64,000 bases of DNA from Bacteroidales bacterium. Its GTDB lineage: Bacteria; Bacteroidota; Bacteroidia; Bacteroidales; F082. Numbering within the stretch: position 1 is the stretch's first letter; each line of letters starts with the position of its first letter. The notes below the pieces were generated by a model. That model worked only from the letters and a program-made list of their open reading frames with translations. It was not told the origin of the DNA and searched no databases. The translations under genes and the position numbers were made by a program. Shown here piece after piece: positions 34,860 to 43,684 of the stretch. The stretch covers positions 1-64,000 of the forward strand of contig JAEETH010000003.1 of the NCBI GenBank assembly GCA_016290215.1. The letters are read 5' to 3'.

Positions 34860-37076
34860 ATGGCAGGCTACACTTCATTGGAATTATTGGCGATTCAGCA
34901 GGCCTACGAGGCTATGCTTGACGATATACATCCTTTTGTCAACGCGCCCCAACATTTGGCGTTGATTGACAAAGCGTATCGCTATTGTTTGGAGAAATAC
35001 GATGGACGCTACATGGTGTCGGGCAAGGCTTACATGTTCCACCTTATCGAGATGGCGCGCATCGCTGTGCTTGAGGTGGGATTGGGCTATATTTCTGTGG
35101 TGGCAGCGTTCCTACATGGCATTGACTACAAGGAGAATGTGAGCATCAAGGAGCTGGAAAAGGAGTTCGGCAAGACGGTGGCCATCATCCTTGAGGATTT
35201 CAGCGAAATCTCGAGTTTGGACACGGAAAAAGTCGCCTACAACTCCGACACCTTCCAGGTGATGTTCCTTTCGCTGATTGACGACATGCGGTCGGTGCTG
35301 CTGAAAATCGTACACCGTGTGTATGATGTCAGAAACCCGAACGATGTCGACCCGGATAGGCTGGGGAAGTATTACCACGAAATCAAGTACATTTATATCC
35401 CCATTGTCCACCGTTTGGGCTTGTATAAGTTGAAAGCCGAACTGGAAGAGCAGCTGATGCTGTACGAGAATCCTGATGTTTTCCACGAGATTGAGGCCAA
35501 GATTGCCGCGACGCAAGAAGCCCGCAAGCAGACGGCGGAAGATTTTATTGCCCGCATTTCTGAAAGCATCGATGCCGAGCGTGAACGCACCAAGAAAAAC
35601 GGGAAGTACAAGTTCAGTTATACGGTCAAATGGAGGCTGAAGTCGATTCCGTCGATTTATGCCAAGATGAGGGCTCAGAATGTGCCTTTCGAGGAAGTGT
35701 ACGATTTGATGGCGGCTCGTGTCATCATTGATTGTGCCTTGAAGGATGAGCAGGAATGCTGTTGGAGCGTGTATTCCGCCATCACCAATCTTTATGACCC
35801 CATGCCTGAGCGCCTCCGCGATTGGATTACCAAGCCGAAAGCCTCTGGTTATGAGTCGCTTCATACTACCGTTAAGTATGACGACAAGTTGTGGTTCGAA
35901 GTGCAGATACGCACCATTCGCATGGATGACATCGCCGAGACAGGGCAGGCGGCACACTATTTATATAAAGGTGAGAAGCAGTCGTCGGAGGAATGGTTGC
36001 TCCATGTGCGCGAGGTCTTGGAAAATCCCAGCCAGGTGTCGTTTGAGAATTCTTACAGAAAAATCCATCAATCAGATAAAATCTTCATTTTCACGCCTGA
36101 AGGCGACCTGAAACAGCTCCCCGTCGGCTCCACTGTGCTCGACTTCGCCTACGAGGTGCATACCCGCGTGGGTGAGACCTGCAACGGCGCCCGCGTCAAC
36201 GGGCGTATGGTGCCCATCCGCCATGAGTTGAAAAACGGCGACAAGGTGGAAATCATCACGAGCAAGAAACAGTCGCCGCGTCCCGATTGGCTCAATGCGG
36301 TGATCACGGAGAAAGCCAAGAACAAGATTCGTCGCTATCTCAAGGAACAGGAACTGAAGGAGTCGGAGTTGGGCAAGGGCATGTTGCAGCGTAGACTCAA
36401 AAACTGGAAGTTGCCTTTTTCGGAAACGGTGGTCGACATGTTGGTGAAGGAATACAAATTGGAGAACTCTTTGCAGCTTTACCATCAGATTTCCACCGAG
36501 AAAATCGACATCACCGACGTGAAACGTTTCTTGACCTCGAAGTTTGGCGAGAACGCTGAAAAGACGGAAAAGACTGTCCCTGAGCAGATTGAGACATCCA
36601 AAAAAGAGGCATTGAACGATGCGGAGGAGAGTCTTTCCATTGGTGAGGACATCGGCAATGTGACCTACAAGTTGGCTAAGTGCTGCAATCCCATCCCTGG
36701 CGACCGCGTTTTTGGCTTTGTCACCAACGACGGCACGCTGAGCATCCATCGCGTCAACTGTCCGAATGCCAAGGGAATGCAGCAACGCTACGGCTATCGC
36801 ATTATCAAGGTGAAGTGGAATGGCATGGAAGGCAACAGCTCTCAGGCCACCATTCGCATTTATGGCCGCGACGTGATGGGTTTGCTGGGCAAAATCACCA
36901 AGGTCATCTCTGAGGACTTGGAAGTGAACATGAAAAACATCGTTTTCAACTCCGACAAGGAAGGTTACTTTGAGGGAAGGATTGTGCTCCAAATCAATGA
37001 TGTGGAGGCTTTGGAACAGCTGATAACCAAGATAAAAGCTATTGATGGTATTATGGAAGTAGTGAGGATTGATTGA
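34860..37076 (+). CDS. relA: RelA/SpoT homologue with degenerate hydrolase domain
   Basis: A protein of 738 residues in the long RSH layout: HD hydrolase (about 45-190), synthetase (about 235-365), TGS (about 400-460), and C-terminal regulatory and ACT regions (to 738). The synthetase is intact: KWRLKSIPSIYAKM, DLMAARVIID, KPKASGYESLHT and EVQIRTIRMDD...AETGQAAH. In the hydrolase domain the HD dyad reads FLHGIDYKEN instead of LLHDVVEDT, and the KLADRLHNMR motif reads KIVHRVYDVRN, so metal-binding Asp residues are missing. It should make (p)ppGpp but probably not degrade it, like RelA rather than SpoT. It is coupled to clpS. Confidence 0.92.
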   Translation: MAGYTSLELLAIQQAYEAMLDDIHPFVNAPQHLALIDKAYRYCLEKYDGRYMVSGKAYMFHLIEMARIAVLEVGLGYISVVAAFLHGIDYKENVSIKELEKEFGKTVAIILEDFSEISSLDTEKVAYNSDTFQVMFLSLIDDMRSVLLKIVHRVYDVRNPNDVDPDRLGKYYHEIKYIYIPIVHRLGLYKLKAELEEQLMLYENPDVFHEIEAKIAATQEARKQTAEDFIARISESIDAERERTKKNGKYKFSYTVKWRLKSIPSIYAKMRAQNVPFEEVYDLMAARVIIDCALKDEQECCWSVYSAITNLYDPMPERLRDWITKPKASGYESLHTTVKYDDKLWFEVQIRTIRMDDIAETGQAAHYLYKGEKQSSEEWLLHVREVLENPSQVSFENSYRKIHQSDKIFIFTPEGDLKQLPVGSTVLDFAYEVHTRVGETCNGARVNGRMVPIRHELKNGDKVEIITSKKQSPRPDWLNAVITEKAKNKIRRYLKEQELKESELGKGMLQRRLKNWKLPFSETVVDMLVKEYKLENSLQLYHQISTEKIDITDVKRFLTSKFGENAEKTEKTVPEQIETSKKEALNDAEESLSIGEDIGNVTYKLAKCCNPIPGDRVFGFVTNDGTLSIHRVNCPNAKGMQQRYGYRIIKVKWNGMEGNSSQATIRIYGRDVMGLLGKITKVISEDLEVNMKNIVFNSDKEGYFEGRIVLQINDVEALEQLITKIKAIDGIMEVVRID

Positions 37077-37077
37077 A

Positions 37078-37125
37078 GAGTTAGCAGTTGTTCAGTTAGG
37101 AGTTGTTCAGTTAGTAGTTAGCAGT
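37078..37125 (+). repeat. GTTAG/GTTGTTCAG repeat (family E)
   Basis: Short units GTTAGCAG and GTTGTTCAGTTAG repeated over about 48 bases after relA. A related tract lies at 63049-63090. Confidence 0.6.
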
Positions 37126-37126
37126 T

Positions 37127-37212
37127 TAAATCTTTGAATTTTAAATCTTTGAATCTTTAAATTTTAAATCTTTAAATCTTGAATCTTGAAATCAGAAATC
37201 TTGAAATCCTAG
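37127..37212 (+). repeat. AAATCTTTGAATTTT repeat (family D)
   Basis: Degenerate tandem units of AAATCTTTGAATT and AATCTTGAAATC fill the space before the CotH gene. An in-frame ATG at 37179 falls inside the repeat and is not used as the start. Confidence 0.65.
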
Positions 37213-37214
37213 TT

Positions 37215-38840
37215 ATGACGAAATTCCTTTTGATATTATCCATTTTGTTTTCGCCTTGGGCTTTGAGAGCTCAGGAAATAGGGGAGATGTACGGCATCGA
37301 CCATGATAAGAAGATTGTGGTGGCCACAGGTAGGATGCCCGATGGGATGAAACCATTCAAACAGACGATTGAAATCCGAGGTGAATCCTACGATTATTAT
37401 AGGAGTGAGATGCCGCTGATTACCATCACCACCGATGGACCCATCGTCAACTCGCCCGCCGTGCATGGCATCATCAACGTGGCGGATGCCGATGGTCATG
37501 TCATTACGATGCACGCAGGATTTAAGATCAGAGGCACTTCGTCGCAGCAGTATGACAAGAAATCCTATCGTGTTGAGTTATGGGCTGATGAAACGGGAAC
37601 GGAGATGGCCGACACCACTTTCCTCGGTTTGCGCAGCGACGATGACTGGAACCTTGAAGCCATGTGGGCGCAACCGCTACGTCTCCGCGACAAAGTGGCC
37701 AATGAGTTGTGGATGGAGATGTACCAGTTGCCCTATGCTGCAAATGAACCCCAAGCCAAGCCTGGCATTCGTATGGAATATGCCGATGTGTTCATCAACG
37801 AAGAATACCAAGGCGTTTATGCCTTGACGGAACGCATGGACCGTAAGCAACTCGCTTTGCGCAAATACAACGGGGAGCTGCGAGGCTTGCTTTACAAAGG
37901 CAATGGCCCTGGCGCTCCTACCTTTGAGAGTCTGTCGCCTTACGACAACACTCAGGACACTTGGGACAACTATGAGTGGGTCTATCCCAACGAGAGCGAC
38001 ACGGCCATCAACTGGAACCATCTTTACAACTTCACCAACTTCGTGATGAATGCCTCCGACAATGTGTTCTATGCCCAATATGCGGCCCAATTCGACAAGT
38101 CCAATGCCATTGATTATTATCTGTTTGTCAATGCGTTGATGGGAATGGACAATATGGGGCGCAACCTGTTTATGGCGCGTTACAAGAAGACGAGTACCTA
38201 TATGTACCTGCCTTGGGACTTGGATGCCATTTGGGGCTTGGACACCGATGGTAACTGGACCTACAACACGGCTGGCTTGATGAGCAATGGTTTCTTCGAC
38301 CGTCTGACGCAGGATTGTAATGAGAACGGTTTTGCAGCTTCGGCTAAAACACGTTACAATGCTCTCCGACGCAATATTCTGACCAAAGAGCATATTATGG
38401 AATTAGTTCAAAACCAATACGATGAATTGCTTGAAAGTGGTGCATACGAGCGTGAGCACGAGGCTTGGCCTGAGTTTACTGTTAATGAGAACCAGCTGAC
38501 CTACATGAGCGATTGGTTAGATGACCGTTTCAGTTATTTGGATGGCGAAATCAATGCAGCCTGTGGCACTTGGAGCATTGAGGCCCCTGATCCTGTCGAA
38601 GGGCCGACCCAAATTGTAGAGGTCTTTCCCAATCCAGCCAAGGACCGCATCAATCTGCGCTTTGCGGAGAATGTTGAAGCGATAGTCAGTCTATATGATA
38701 TGACTGGGCGCTTGGTGCAATCATTCGCCGGACAAAACCAATTCCTTGTTATTCCTACCCAAAATTTGTCTAAAGGCATTTACACTTTGGTGACATTTGT
38801 TGGTGGAAATCAGCAGGTTGATAGAGTAGTGGTGGAGTAA
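37215..38840 (+). CDS. CotH kinase-family protein with T9SS sorting domain
   Basis: A protein of 541 residues. Signal peptide to about residue 19 (ALRAQ). The CotH domain spans about residues 80-400 (MHAGFKIRGTSSQQYDKKSY, LRLRDKVANELWMEM, ADVFINEEYQGVYALTERMD, YMYLPWDLDAIWGLD). The LTERMD and DLDAIWG segments correspond to the ATP- and metal-binding sites of this secreted kinase-like family. A type A T9SS sorting domain closes the protein (VFPNPAKDRINLRF, LSKGIYTLV). A PDPVEGP linker just before it is encoded by a family A repeat at 38583-38605. The protein is expected on the cell surface; its substrate is unknown. Confidence 0.9.
   Translation: MTKFLLILSILFSPWALRAQEIGEMYGIDHDKKIVVATGRMPDGMKPFKQTIEIRGESYDYYRSEMPLITITTDGPIVNSPAVHGIINVADADGHVITMHAGFKIRGTSSQQYDKKSYRVELWADETGTEMADTTFLGLRSDDDWNLEAMWAQPLRLRDKVANELWMEMYQLPYAANEPQAKPGIRMEYADVFINEEYQGVYALTERMDRKQLALRKYNGELRGLLYKGNGPGAPTFESLSPYDNTQDTWDNYEWVYPNESDTAINWNHLYNFTNFVMNASDNVFYAQYAAQFDKSNAIDYYLFVNALMGMDNMGRNLFMARYKKTSTYMYLPWDLDAIWGLDTDGNWTYNTAGLMSNGFFDRLTQDCNENGFAASAKTRYNALRRNILTKEHIMELVQNQYDELLESGAYEREHEAWPEFTVNENQLTYMSDWLDDRFSYLDGEINAACGTWSIEAPDPVEGPTQIVEVFPNPAKDRINLRFAENVEAIVSLYDMTGRLVQSFAGQNQFLVIPTQNLSKGIYTLVTFVGGNQQVDRVVVE
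38583..38605 (+). repeat. Family A repeat inside the CotH gene
   Basis: CCCCTGATCC...TCGAAGGGCC encodes PDPVEGP in frame, in the linker between the CotH domain and the sorting domain. Confidence 0.85.
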
Positions 38841-38843
38841 AAT

Positions 38844-38959
38844 TGTACGAAGTATTGCAGTTTGAAAGTCTAAAATGTACGAAGTATTGCAGTTTGGAGG
38901 TAAAATTTGTACGAAGTATTGCAGTTTAAAAGTCTAAAATGTACGAAGTATTGCAGTTT
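38844..38959 (+). repeat. Four phased 32-bp direct repeats
   Basis: TGTACGAAGTATTGCAGTTT starts at 38844, 38876, 38908 and 38940, an exact 32-base period (about three helical turns), with 12-base spacers of which the first and third are almost identical. The fourth copy runs into the -33 region of the downstream gene and extends to an inverted repeat TTGCAG...CTGCAA. Confidence 0.9.
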
Positions 38960-38975
38960 GTACTGCAAAAAATAG

Positions 38976-38983
38976 TATTTTTG
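38976..38983 (+). promoter_or_regulatory. -7 promoter element of the AAA ATPase gene
   Basis: TATTTTTG fits the Bacteroidota consensus and lies 16 bases before the ATG at 39000. The phased repeats end 16 bases upstream of it. Confidence 0.65.
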
Positions 38984-38999
38984 CGGCAAATTTATCACC

Positions 39000-40286
39000 A
39001 TGTTGGAGAAAAGAATCATAGAAGAAGTGCTGACCGAGCAACATCAAGAGCTGTTGGCATTGTCGAGTGTAAAATTGTGTTCTCGTAAAGAAGAATCTTT
39101 GATAGACTTGGAAAGCTCTATGGCACAATGTGTTATAGGTGTGCGTCGTTCGGGGAAATCCACCTTGTGTTACAATATGTTGCATTTGCAGAAGGTGAAA
39201 TTTGCCTACGTTAACTTTGACGATGAGCGCTTGGAATCTATAAAAAGCGAAGACCTGAACAATGTTTTGGAAGTGCTTTACAAGATATATGGCGATTTCA
39301 AGTGCTTGTTTATCGATGAGATACAGAATGTGAAGGGCTGGTATCTTTTCGTGAACCGCTTGTTGAGAATCAAGATGCGCGTTGTGATAACGGGTTCCAA
39401 TGCCAATCTACTCAGTGGGGAATTAGCCACTCATTTGACTGGACGGCATGACGAGATAGAATTGTTTCCTTTCTCTTTTAGGGATTTTTGTATCGCAAAG
39501 AATGTTGATACAGAAATACTTACCACGAAAAACGAAGCTTTCAGGCGTGAGGTGTTCGACCTTTATCTCAAACAAGGCGGTTTTCCTGAGCTTCTCCATA
39601 GGAAGAACAAGACGGGTTATGTGAATACGCTCGTTGAGAACATTCTGAAAAGGGATATAGAGCAACGTCACAAAATCAAATATAGTCGTGCTTTCGAGCG
39701 ACTTGCTCAGCATTTGCTTAATGTGGCTCCCATGACTGTAGTGTCGTCCGATTTGGCCAAGTTGATGGAAATCAAATCGAGCCACACGGTTGACAATTAT
39801 ATCAATTATTTGACCGAGGCCTATCTCCTTGTAGAATTGCAGAAATACTCTGTAAAAAGCAAGAATAGGATATACGATAGGAAGGTGTATGCCGTTGATG
39901 TGGCTATGATGGATGGCCGTGAGGATGCTTTTGTGGGCGACAACCTCGGCTGGCGTTTGGAAACGTTAGTGTATATAGAATTGTTACGCCGCAATCGTCC
40001 TTTGGAGCGAGACATCTATTATTACAAGAATATAAACGGCTATGAGGCTGACTTCGTGGTCTGCAAAGGCAATAAAGTGCAGAAAATCTATCAGGTTTGC
40101 TATAACCTCAGTTCTGAAAAAACCAAGAAAAGGGAACTTCGAGGCTTGCTCACAGCCGCGAAAGAAACAAAGTGTGAGAATCTTTTTTTAATAACTGATT
40201 TTCATAGGGATACAATACAGCAAGAAGGTAAGACCGTGAAAATCGTGCCTGCATACGAGTGGATGCTTGGAGAAAGGGAAGATTGA
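39000..40286 (+). CDS. AAA_14/DUF4143 family ATPase
   Basis: A protein of 428 residues. Walker A is GVRRSGKST (about 47-55), Walker B CLFIDEIQN (about 101-109) and sensor-like VVITGSNANLLSGELATHLTGR follows; together these define the AAA_14 domain. The C-terminal DUF4143 region (about 205-400) includes LTEAYLLVELQKYS and YYYKNINGYEADFVV, the latter resembling a PD-(D/E)xK nuclease core. This family is very common in Bacteroidota and its role is not settled. The gene is monocistronic, faces a convergent gene, and has an unusual array of phased repeats at its promoter. Confidence 0.88.
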   Translation: MLEKRIIEEVLTEQHQELLALSSVKLCSRKEESLIDLESSMAQCVIGVRRSGKSTLCYNMLHLQKVKFAYVNFDDERLESIKSEDLNNVLEVLYKIYGDFKCLFIDEIQNVKGWYLFVNRLLRIKMRVVITGSNANLLSGELATHLTGRHDEIELFPFSFRDFCIAKNVDTEILTTKNEAFRREVFDLYLKQGGFPELLHRKNKTGYVNTLVENILKRDIEQRHKIKYSRAFERLAQHLLNVAPMTVVSSDLAKLMEIKSSHTVDNYINYLTEAYLLVELQKYSVKSKNRIYDRKVYAVDVAMMDGREDAFVGDNLGWRLETLVYIELLRRNRPLERDIYYYKNINGYEADFVVCKGNKVQKIYQVCYNLSSEKTKKRELRGLLTAAKETKCENLFLITDFHRDTIQQEGKTVKIVPAYEWMLGERED

Positions 40287-40301
40287 TGTTTTGTAAGACT
40301 G

Positions 40302-40330
40302 TCGGAGACGCAAGATTTTGCATCTCTACA
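40302..40330. repeat. GAGACGCAA palindrome between convergent genes (family F)
   Basis: GGAGACGCAAGATTTTGCATCTCTACA is a near-palindrome related to the one at 23694-23722 (shown here shortened: GAGACGCAA with TTGCATCTC). It holds the stop codon (TAG) of the minus-strand OMP gene and could act as a bidirectional terminator. Confidence 0.6.
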
Positions 40331-42533
40331 TTTTCCAAATAATTTCAGCCTTCAAATCCGTCTTATGGTTCCCCTCAATCAACGTCAATCCGCTGCCTAT
40401 TTCGTCGCGGTCGCTGTAGATGGTGCGCCCGATGCGGGCGTAAAGGGTCAATGAATTGAATAGTTTCACCTTCCCTAACAGATAGAACCTCATTCCCTTA
40501 CCGTACATGGCTGGCACGCTGAAGGAATACAGCACGTCGTTTTCGTAGGCATAGACACGGGCATTGTAGTCCTTGGCATCGAAGATGGCGTAGCGGAAGG
40601 TGAGGCTGAAAGGCAGATTTTCTGGTTTGTAGGCGATGTCCTGACAGAGGAAATAACCATGCTCGTTGGTGCCATCTTCATTGCGGTAGTGCGCGTATTC
40701 TGCTTTGTTGGCGCAATGGATGTCCCACCCTAATTCATAGTTGATGTTGAACCGCACCGTGTTCTTGGTGTAGAAGATGGGGTAGTGGCTGAAGACAAAA
40801 GTATCCGTCGAGTTCTTCATCTTGGTTTTGGAACGGAACTGAAGGTAGGCGTTGGTGCGACGGTTAAAGCTATGGCTGAGGCGCAAATAGTAGTCGTGGC
40901 CACGGCTTGGGGCGTTCACTTGCGAGGTCAGCCAGGTGAACTGGAACTGGTCTGCGTAGGCGAGGAGGTTCCAGTAGGGGGCGGGTGCCACCTCCACTCC
41001 AAGGTAAATGCCGCGTTGCCCTTGATTGCGGCTGCCTTCGCCGAAAGCGTTGCTCATAAGGTTTTGATAGGTCTTGCCGTAATCACGATACATGACGGTG
41101 AAGTTAAGGTAACCCGCTGGTTTTACAGTCAATCCCAACAATCCTGCAAAACCAAGGGTCGTTGAGCTTGTTGAAATGCCCGACTGTATAGATGTCGGCC
41201 CTTCGACGGGCTCAGGGACCTTAGTCCCTGGATTATAACTCATCGCCATCTCGCCAAACACAGCGTACTTGCCTTTAACATACTTGAAATCAATGCCTTG
41301 ATTGGTGAGGTTTTTGCCTTGGAAGTAGAACTGGTTGTAGTGGCTTGGCTTGAGTTCGAGCGGTGTGCTGAGCCATGTATGTTGTGCGGTGTAGCCGACC
41401 TCGAAATGGGCGATGGCGTATGCTAAATGCCCGCCAATGACTTGTTGACGTATGGCATGACGGTCCAGTAGCTCGCCTATAGTGCGATGATAGCCCGTCT
41501 CTTGCAGGCTGCTGATGAGCTCGGCTTCGTTTTCCAAGGAGTCGGCCACACTGACATTGGCATCCACCCAACGGTGAGAGTAGAACACCGTCCCGCTGAA
41601 AGGACCGCCGCCAAGGGTGACGGCAGCACCGCGCATAAATCCAAATTCACTGGCAGAGCCTTTGGGCGTGATGCCGCGCCCTTGTTTCATCACGCTGCTT
41701 CCTGCGCCTGCCTTGCCGAAACTCATTCCCGACCACATCGTCAAACCTTGTCCGAACGACAGTTGGTAATCGCCAAGCACAGCAGCCTTTACGATGCCCA
41801 AGTCCTTGGCATAGAGGTGGAAACCGATGAAATCGAAGTCTCTTTTGTAGTTTTTCCCAAGCAAGGTTTGGATGGTGTCGCTGACCTTATCCGTGAAAAA
41901 CATCTCACCGGCGTCTTTCTCCACTACCAGCGCGGCCCTGATTCTGTTCCTATAATTATAGGTGTATCTGAATTGTAGTTTCTGCGGACTGCCAAGATAG
42001 CGCGAGTTGGGCTTGGCCAATAGGGCAGAGTCGTCGATAGGTAGGTAACCTTGCTGTTTTTCAAGGACTTGTTCGTAACGTCCAAGGATTTGATGCTTAC
42101 CGTAGTGTGCCATCTTTTTGAATGTCAGCTTGTCCCTGTCTTTGTTTTGGCCAACTATCACCAATGGGCGGATGATCGACAAGGTTAGGTCGTCAAAGCC
42201 CTCCACCATCTCTAATTCGTCAAGAAACAGGAAATCACCATAATAGCGGCGGTATTTCAGGAGCTCCTCGTATTGAAACACATTGAGCAAGTGCAATTCC
42301 ACCAACTGCTTGACATCGTCACTGTTGATGTCGATAGGATTTTCGCTGAAAAAGATGTAGTTTTCCAAGAGGTCTTCGTAGTCAATGTCGTCGTCGCTGT
42401 CTTCGGCAAGACGTTCCACTTGCTCGATGAGCAAATCGTTCAACGCTTCGGTGCTGAGTGTGTCGATGGCGATTTGTGCTTTGGCAGCCACGACAAAAAA
42501 TAACGATAATATGATGATAACCAGCTGTTTCAT
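40326..42533 (-). CDS. Helix-hairpin-helix/outer-membrane beta-barrel protein
   Basis: A protein of 735 residues with a signal peptide to about residue 19 (VAAKAQ). Residues about 65-140 carry helix-hairpin-helix motifs (ENPIDINSDDVKQLVELHLL, DFLFLDELEMVEGFDDLTLS) like those of ComEA. The remainder is beta-strand rich with alternating aromatics and ends in a C-terminal Met-Lys-type strand (KAEIIWKM), as in outer-membrane barrels. This combination is a known Bacteroidota family of unproven function, possibly in DNA or surface interaction. A family A repeat encodes VPEPVEGP in frame at 41197-41220. The next gene begins one base past the start on the same strand and is upstream. Confidence 0.8.
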   Translation of the reverse strand: MKQLVIIILSLFFVVAAKAQIAIDTLSTEALNDLLIEQVERLAEDSDDDIDYEDLLENYIFFSENPIDINSDDVKQLVELHLLNVFQYEELLKYRRYYGDFLFLDELEMVEGFDDLTLSIIRPLVIVGQNKDRDKLTFKKMAHYGKHQILGRYEQVLEKQQGYLPIDDSALLAKPNSRYLGSPQKLQFRYTYNYRNRIRAALVVEKDAGEMFFTDKVSDTIQTLLGKNYKRDFDFIGFHLYAKDLGIVKAAVLGDYQLSFGQGLTMWSGMSFGKAGAGSSVMKQGRGITPKGSASEFGFMRGAAVTLGGGPFSGTVFYSHRWVDANVSVADSLENEAELISSLQETGYHRTIGELLDRHAIRQQVIGGHLAYAIAHFEVGYTAQHTWLSTPLELKPSHYNQFYFQGKNLTNQGIDFKYVKGKYAVFGEMAMSYNPGTKVPEPVEGPTSIQSGISTSSTTLGFAGLLGLTVKPAGYLNFTVMYRDYGKTYQNLMSNAFGEGSRNQGQRGIYLGVEVAPAPYWNLLAYADQFQFTWLTSQVNAPSRGHDYYLRLSHSFNRRTNAYLQFRSKTKMKNSTDTFVFSHYPIFYTKNTVRFNINYELGWDIHCANKAEYAHYRNEDGTNEHGYFLCQDIAYKPENLPFSLTFRYAIFDAKDYNARVYAYENDVLYSFSVPAMYGKGMRFYLLGKVKLFNSLTLYARIGRTIYSDRDEIGSGLTLIEGNHKTDLKAEIIWKM
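41197..41220 (-). repeat. Family A repeat inside the OMP gene
   Basis: A full 24-bp copy that encodes VPEPVEGP in frame on the minus strand, in a probable surface loop of the barrel. Confidence 0.9.
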
Positions 42534-42534
42534 G

Positions 42535-43359
42535 TTACTTTCCTATGCTGAAAATCATACCGACTTGAATGGAAGCACCCAGCTCGTTGTGCAGTTGAGC
42601 CGCCACGTTGATTTGCGCGAAACGGATGCCATAGCCGAGTCCGAAGCTCAAAATGCCAGGGTTGGTTTGCACACCTGCGCGGATGAAGAAGTTCTTGAAA
42701 GCCTCGTATTCCAAGCCTCCTCGCAAACTAACCCCCTCGCGTTCCGTGTTTTTCTCGATTTCGCATTGCCCGAGGAAGTCTTTGGTGAACTTGTAGGCCA
42801 AGCCGAAACGCATGACAATGGGCAGTTTTTCGTGGTTCAAAGTCTGCTCCAAACGGAAACTGACGGGGTTGAAAACGTAGGCGCCAAGAGTCAGTTTGTC
42901 AGTAACATGCGATTGCAGGCCCAACTCGAATGTGAACGCCCTAAAAGAACCATAGTCGTTGCCGATTTTGACTAAAAGGTAATCGAGCTGAAGCCCGACT
43001 TGCAAGTATCGACCAAAGTCTTTTGCGTAGGCGAGTCCAAACTTGTTTTCACTGTATTTTGATGAACCAAACTGATTGAAACTCAGTCCTAAGGTGCCAA
43101 ATTTGGTAGGCAAGGCGAAGGCACCACATTTGTAGGCGGTCTCGGGCAACATCCAACGGTTTTCGTAGTATAATCCGAGGCTGATTTTTTCTAAATTAGC
43201 CATTCCTGCAGGGTTGTTTTGCATGGCCCATAGGCCTTGTGAGGCCACCGACGAGCCTCCCATGGCGGCCGCACGACCACCAAAGGGATGGATGAAGTCG
43301 TAGGCGAAAATCGTTAAGGTTGAGAGGATTAGTGTTGTGAGGAGTATTAGTTTTTTCAT
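42535..43359 (-). CDS. PorV/FadL-like outer-membrane barrel protein
   Basis: A protein of 274 residues. A signal peptide to about residue 19 is followed by RAAAMGGSSVASQGLWAMQN, then NPAGMA, the N-terminal signature of PorV/PorQ- and FadL-like barrels. Regular amphipathic strands fill the rest (FGTLGLSFNQFG, GLQLDYLLVKIG, AGVQTNPGILSFGLGYG). PorV and PorQ work with the type IX system; whether this one does is not shown. A TACATTTG -7 element lies at 43380-43387. It is one base upstream of the helix-hairpin-helix gene, so the two form one operon. Confidence 0.78.
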   Translation of the reverse strand: MKKLILLTTLILSTLTIFAYDFIHPFGGRAAAMGGSSVASQGLWAMQNNPAGMANLEKISLGLYYENRWMLPETAYKCGAFALPTKFGTLGLSFNQFGSSKYSENKFGLAYAKDFGRYLQVGLQLDYLLVKIGNDYGSFRAFTFELGLQSHVTDKLTLGAYVFNPVSFRLEQTLNHEKLPIVMRFGLAYKFTKDFLGQCEIEKNTEREGVSLRGGLEYEAFKNFFIRAGVQTNPGILSFGLGYGIRFAQINVAAQLHNELGASIQVGMIFSIGK

Positions 43360-43379
43360 ACAATTGGCATTTTAAGTTG

Positions 43380-43387
43380 CAAATGTA
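43380..43387 (-). promoter_or_regulatory. -7 promoter element of the barrel-protein operon
   Basis: TACATTTG on the minus strand, 21 bases before the ATG at 43359. Confidence 0.5.
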
Positions 43388-43484
43388 GGGTTGATTTTCG
43401 TAAAAACAAAACATTTTTTCTATTTTCGCAGGATATTTCAAATAAGTGAATGGGTAAATCTAGTTTACATAAGGATGCGGGAAC

Positions 43485-43632
43485 TATGACTTGTGACAAT
43501 GACCATGACTATGCCAGGGCTGTTAGCTATTTGCAATAAGCCTTTAGCTTAGGAGCTACCAAGCTAATAGCTGACCGCTAAAAGCTAAAAGCCAGTCGAA
43601 ACTGTCGTGGTCATAGTCAATGGTCATAGTCA
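43485..43632. repeat. Nested palindrome: family G arms around a family C repeat
   Basis: The outer arms (43485-43512 with GACAATGACCATGACTATG, and 43604-43632 with GTCAATGGTCATAGTC) are inverted to each other. Between them sits a family C palindrome (43525-43593) made of AGCTAAT/AGCTAAAAG heptads. The whole unit fills the gap before the DUF456 gene. Confidence 0.75.
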
Positions 43633-43684
43633 AAAAGCCTCGTGTCAAAAGATAATGAAGTTTTATTTTGAAGAGTTACTTACT

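Noticed and set aside
37179-37214. Upstream start of the CotH gene
   Set aside because: The extra 12 codons are encoded by repeat family D and would place charged residues before a normal signal peptide.
38844-38959. Regular 32-bp repeats as a CRISPR array
   Set aside because: The 12-base spacers are too short and two of them are almost identical, there are no cas genes, and the array ends at a promoter.
40302-40330. Insertion sequence end
   Set aside because: There is no transposase and no target duplication; it is a small dispersed palindrome.
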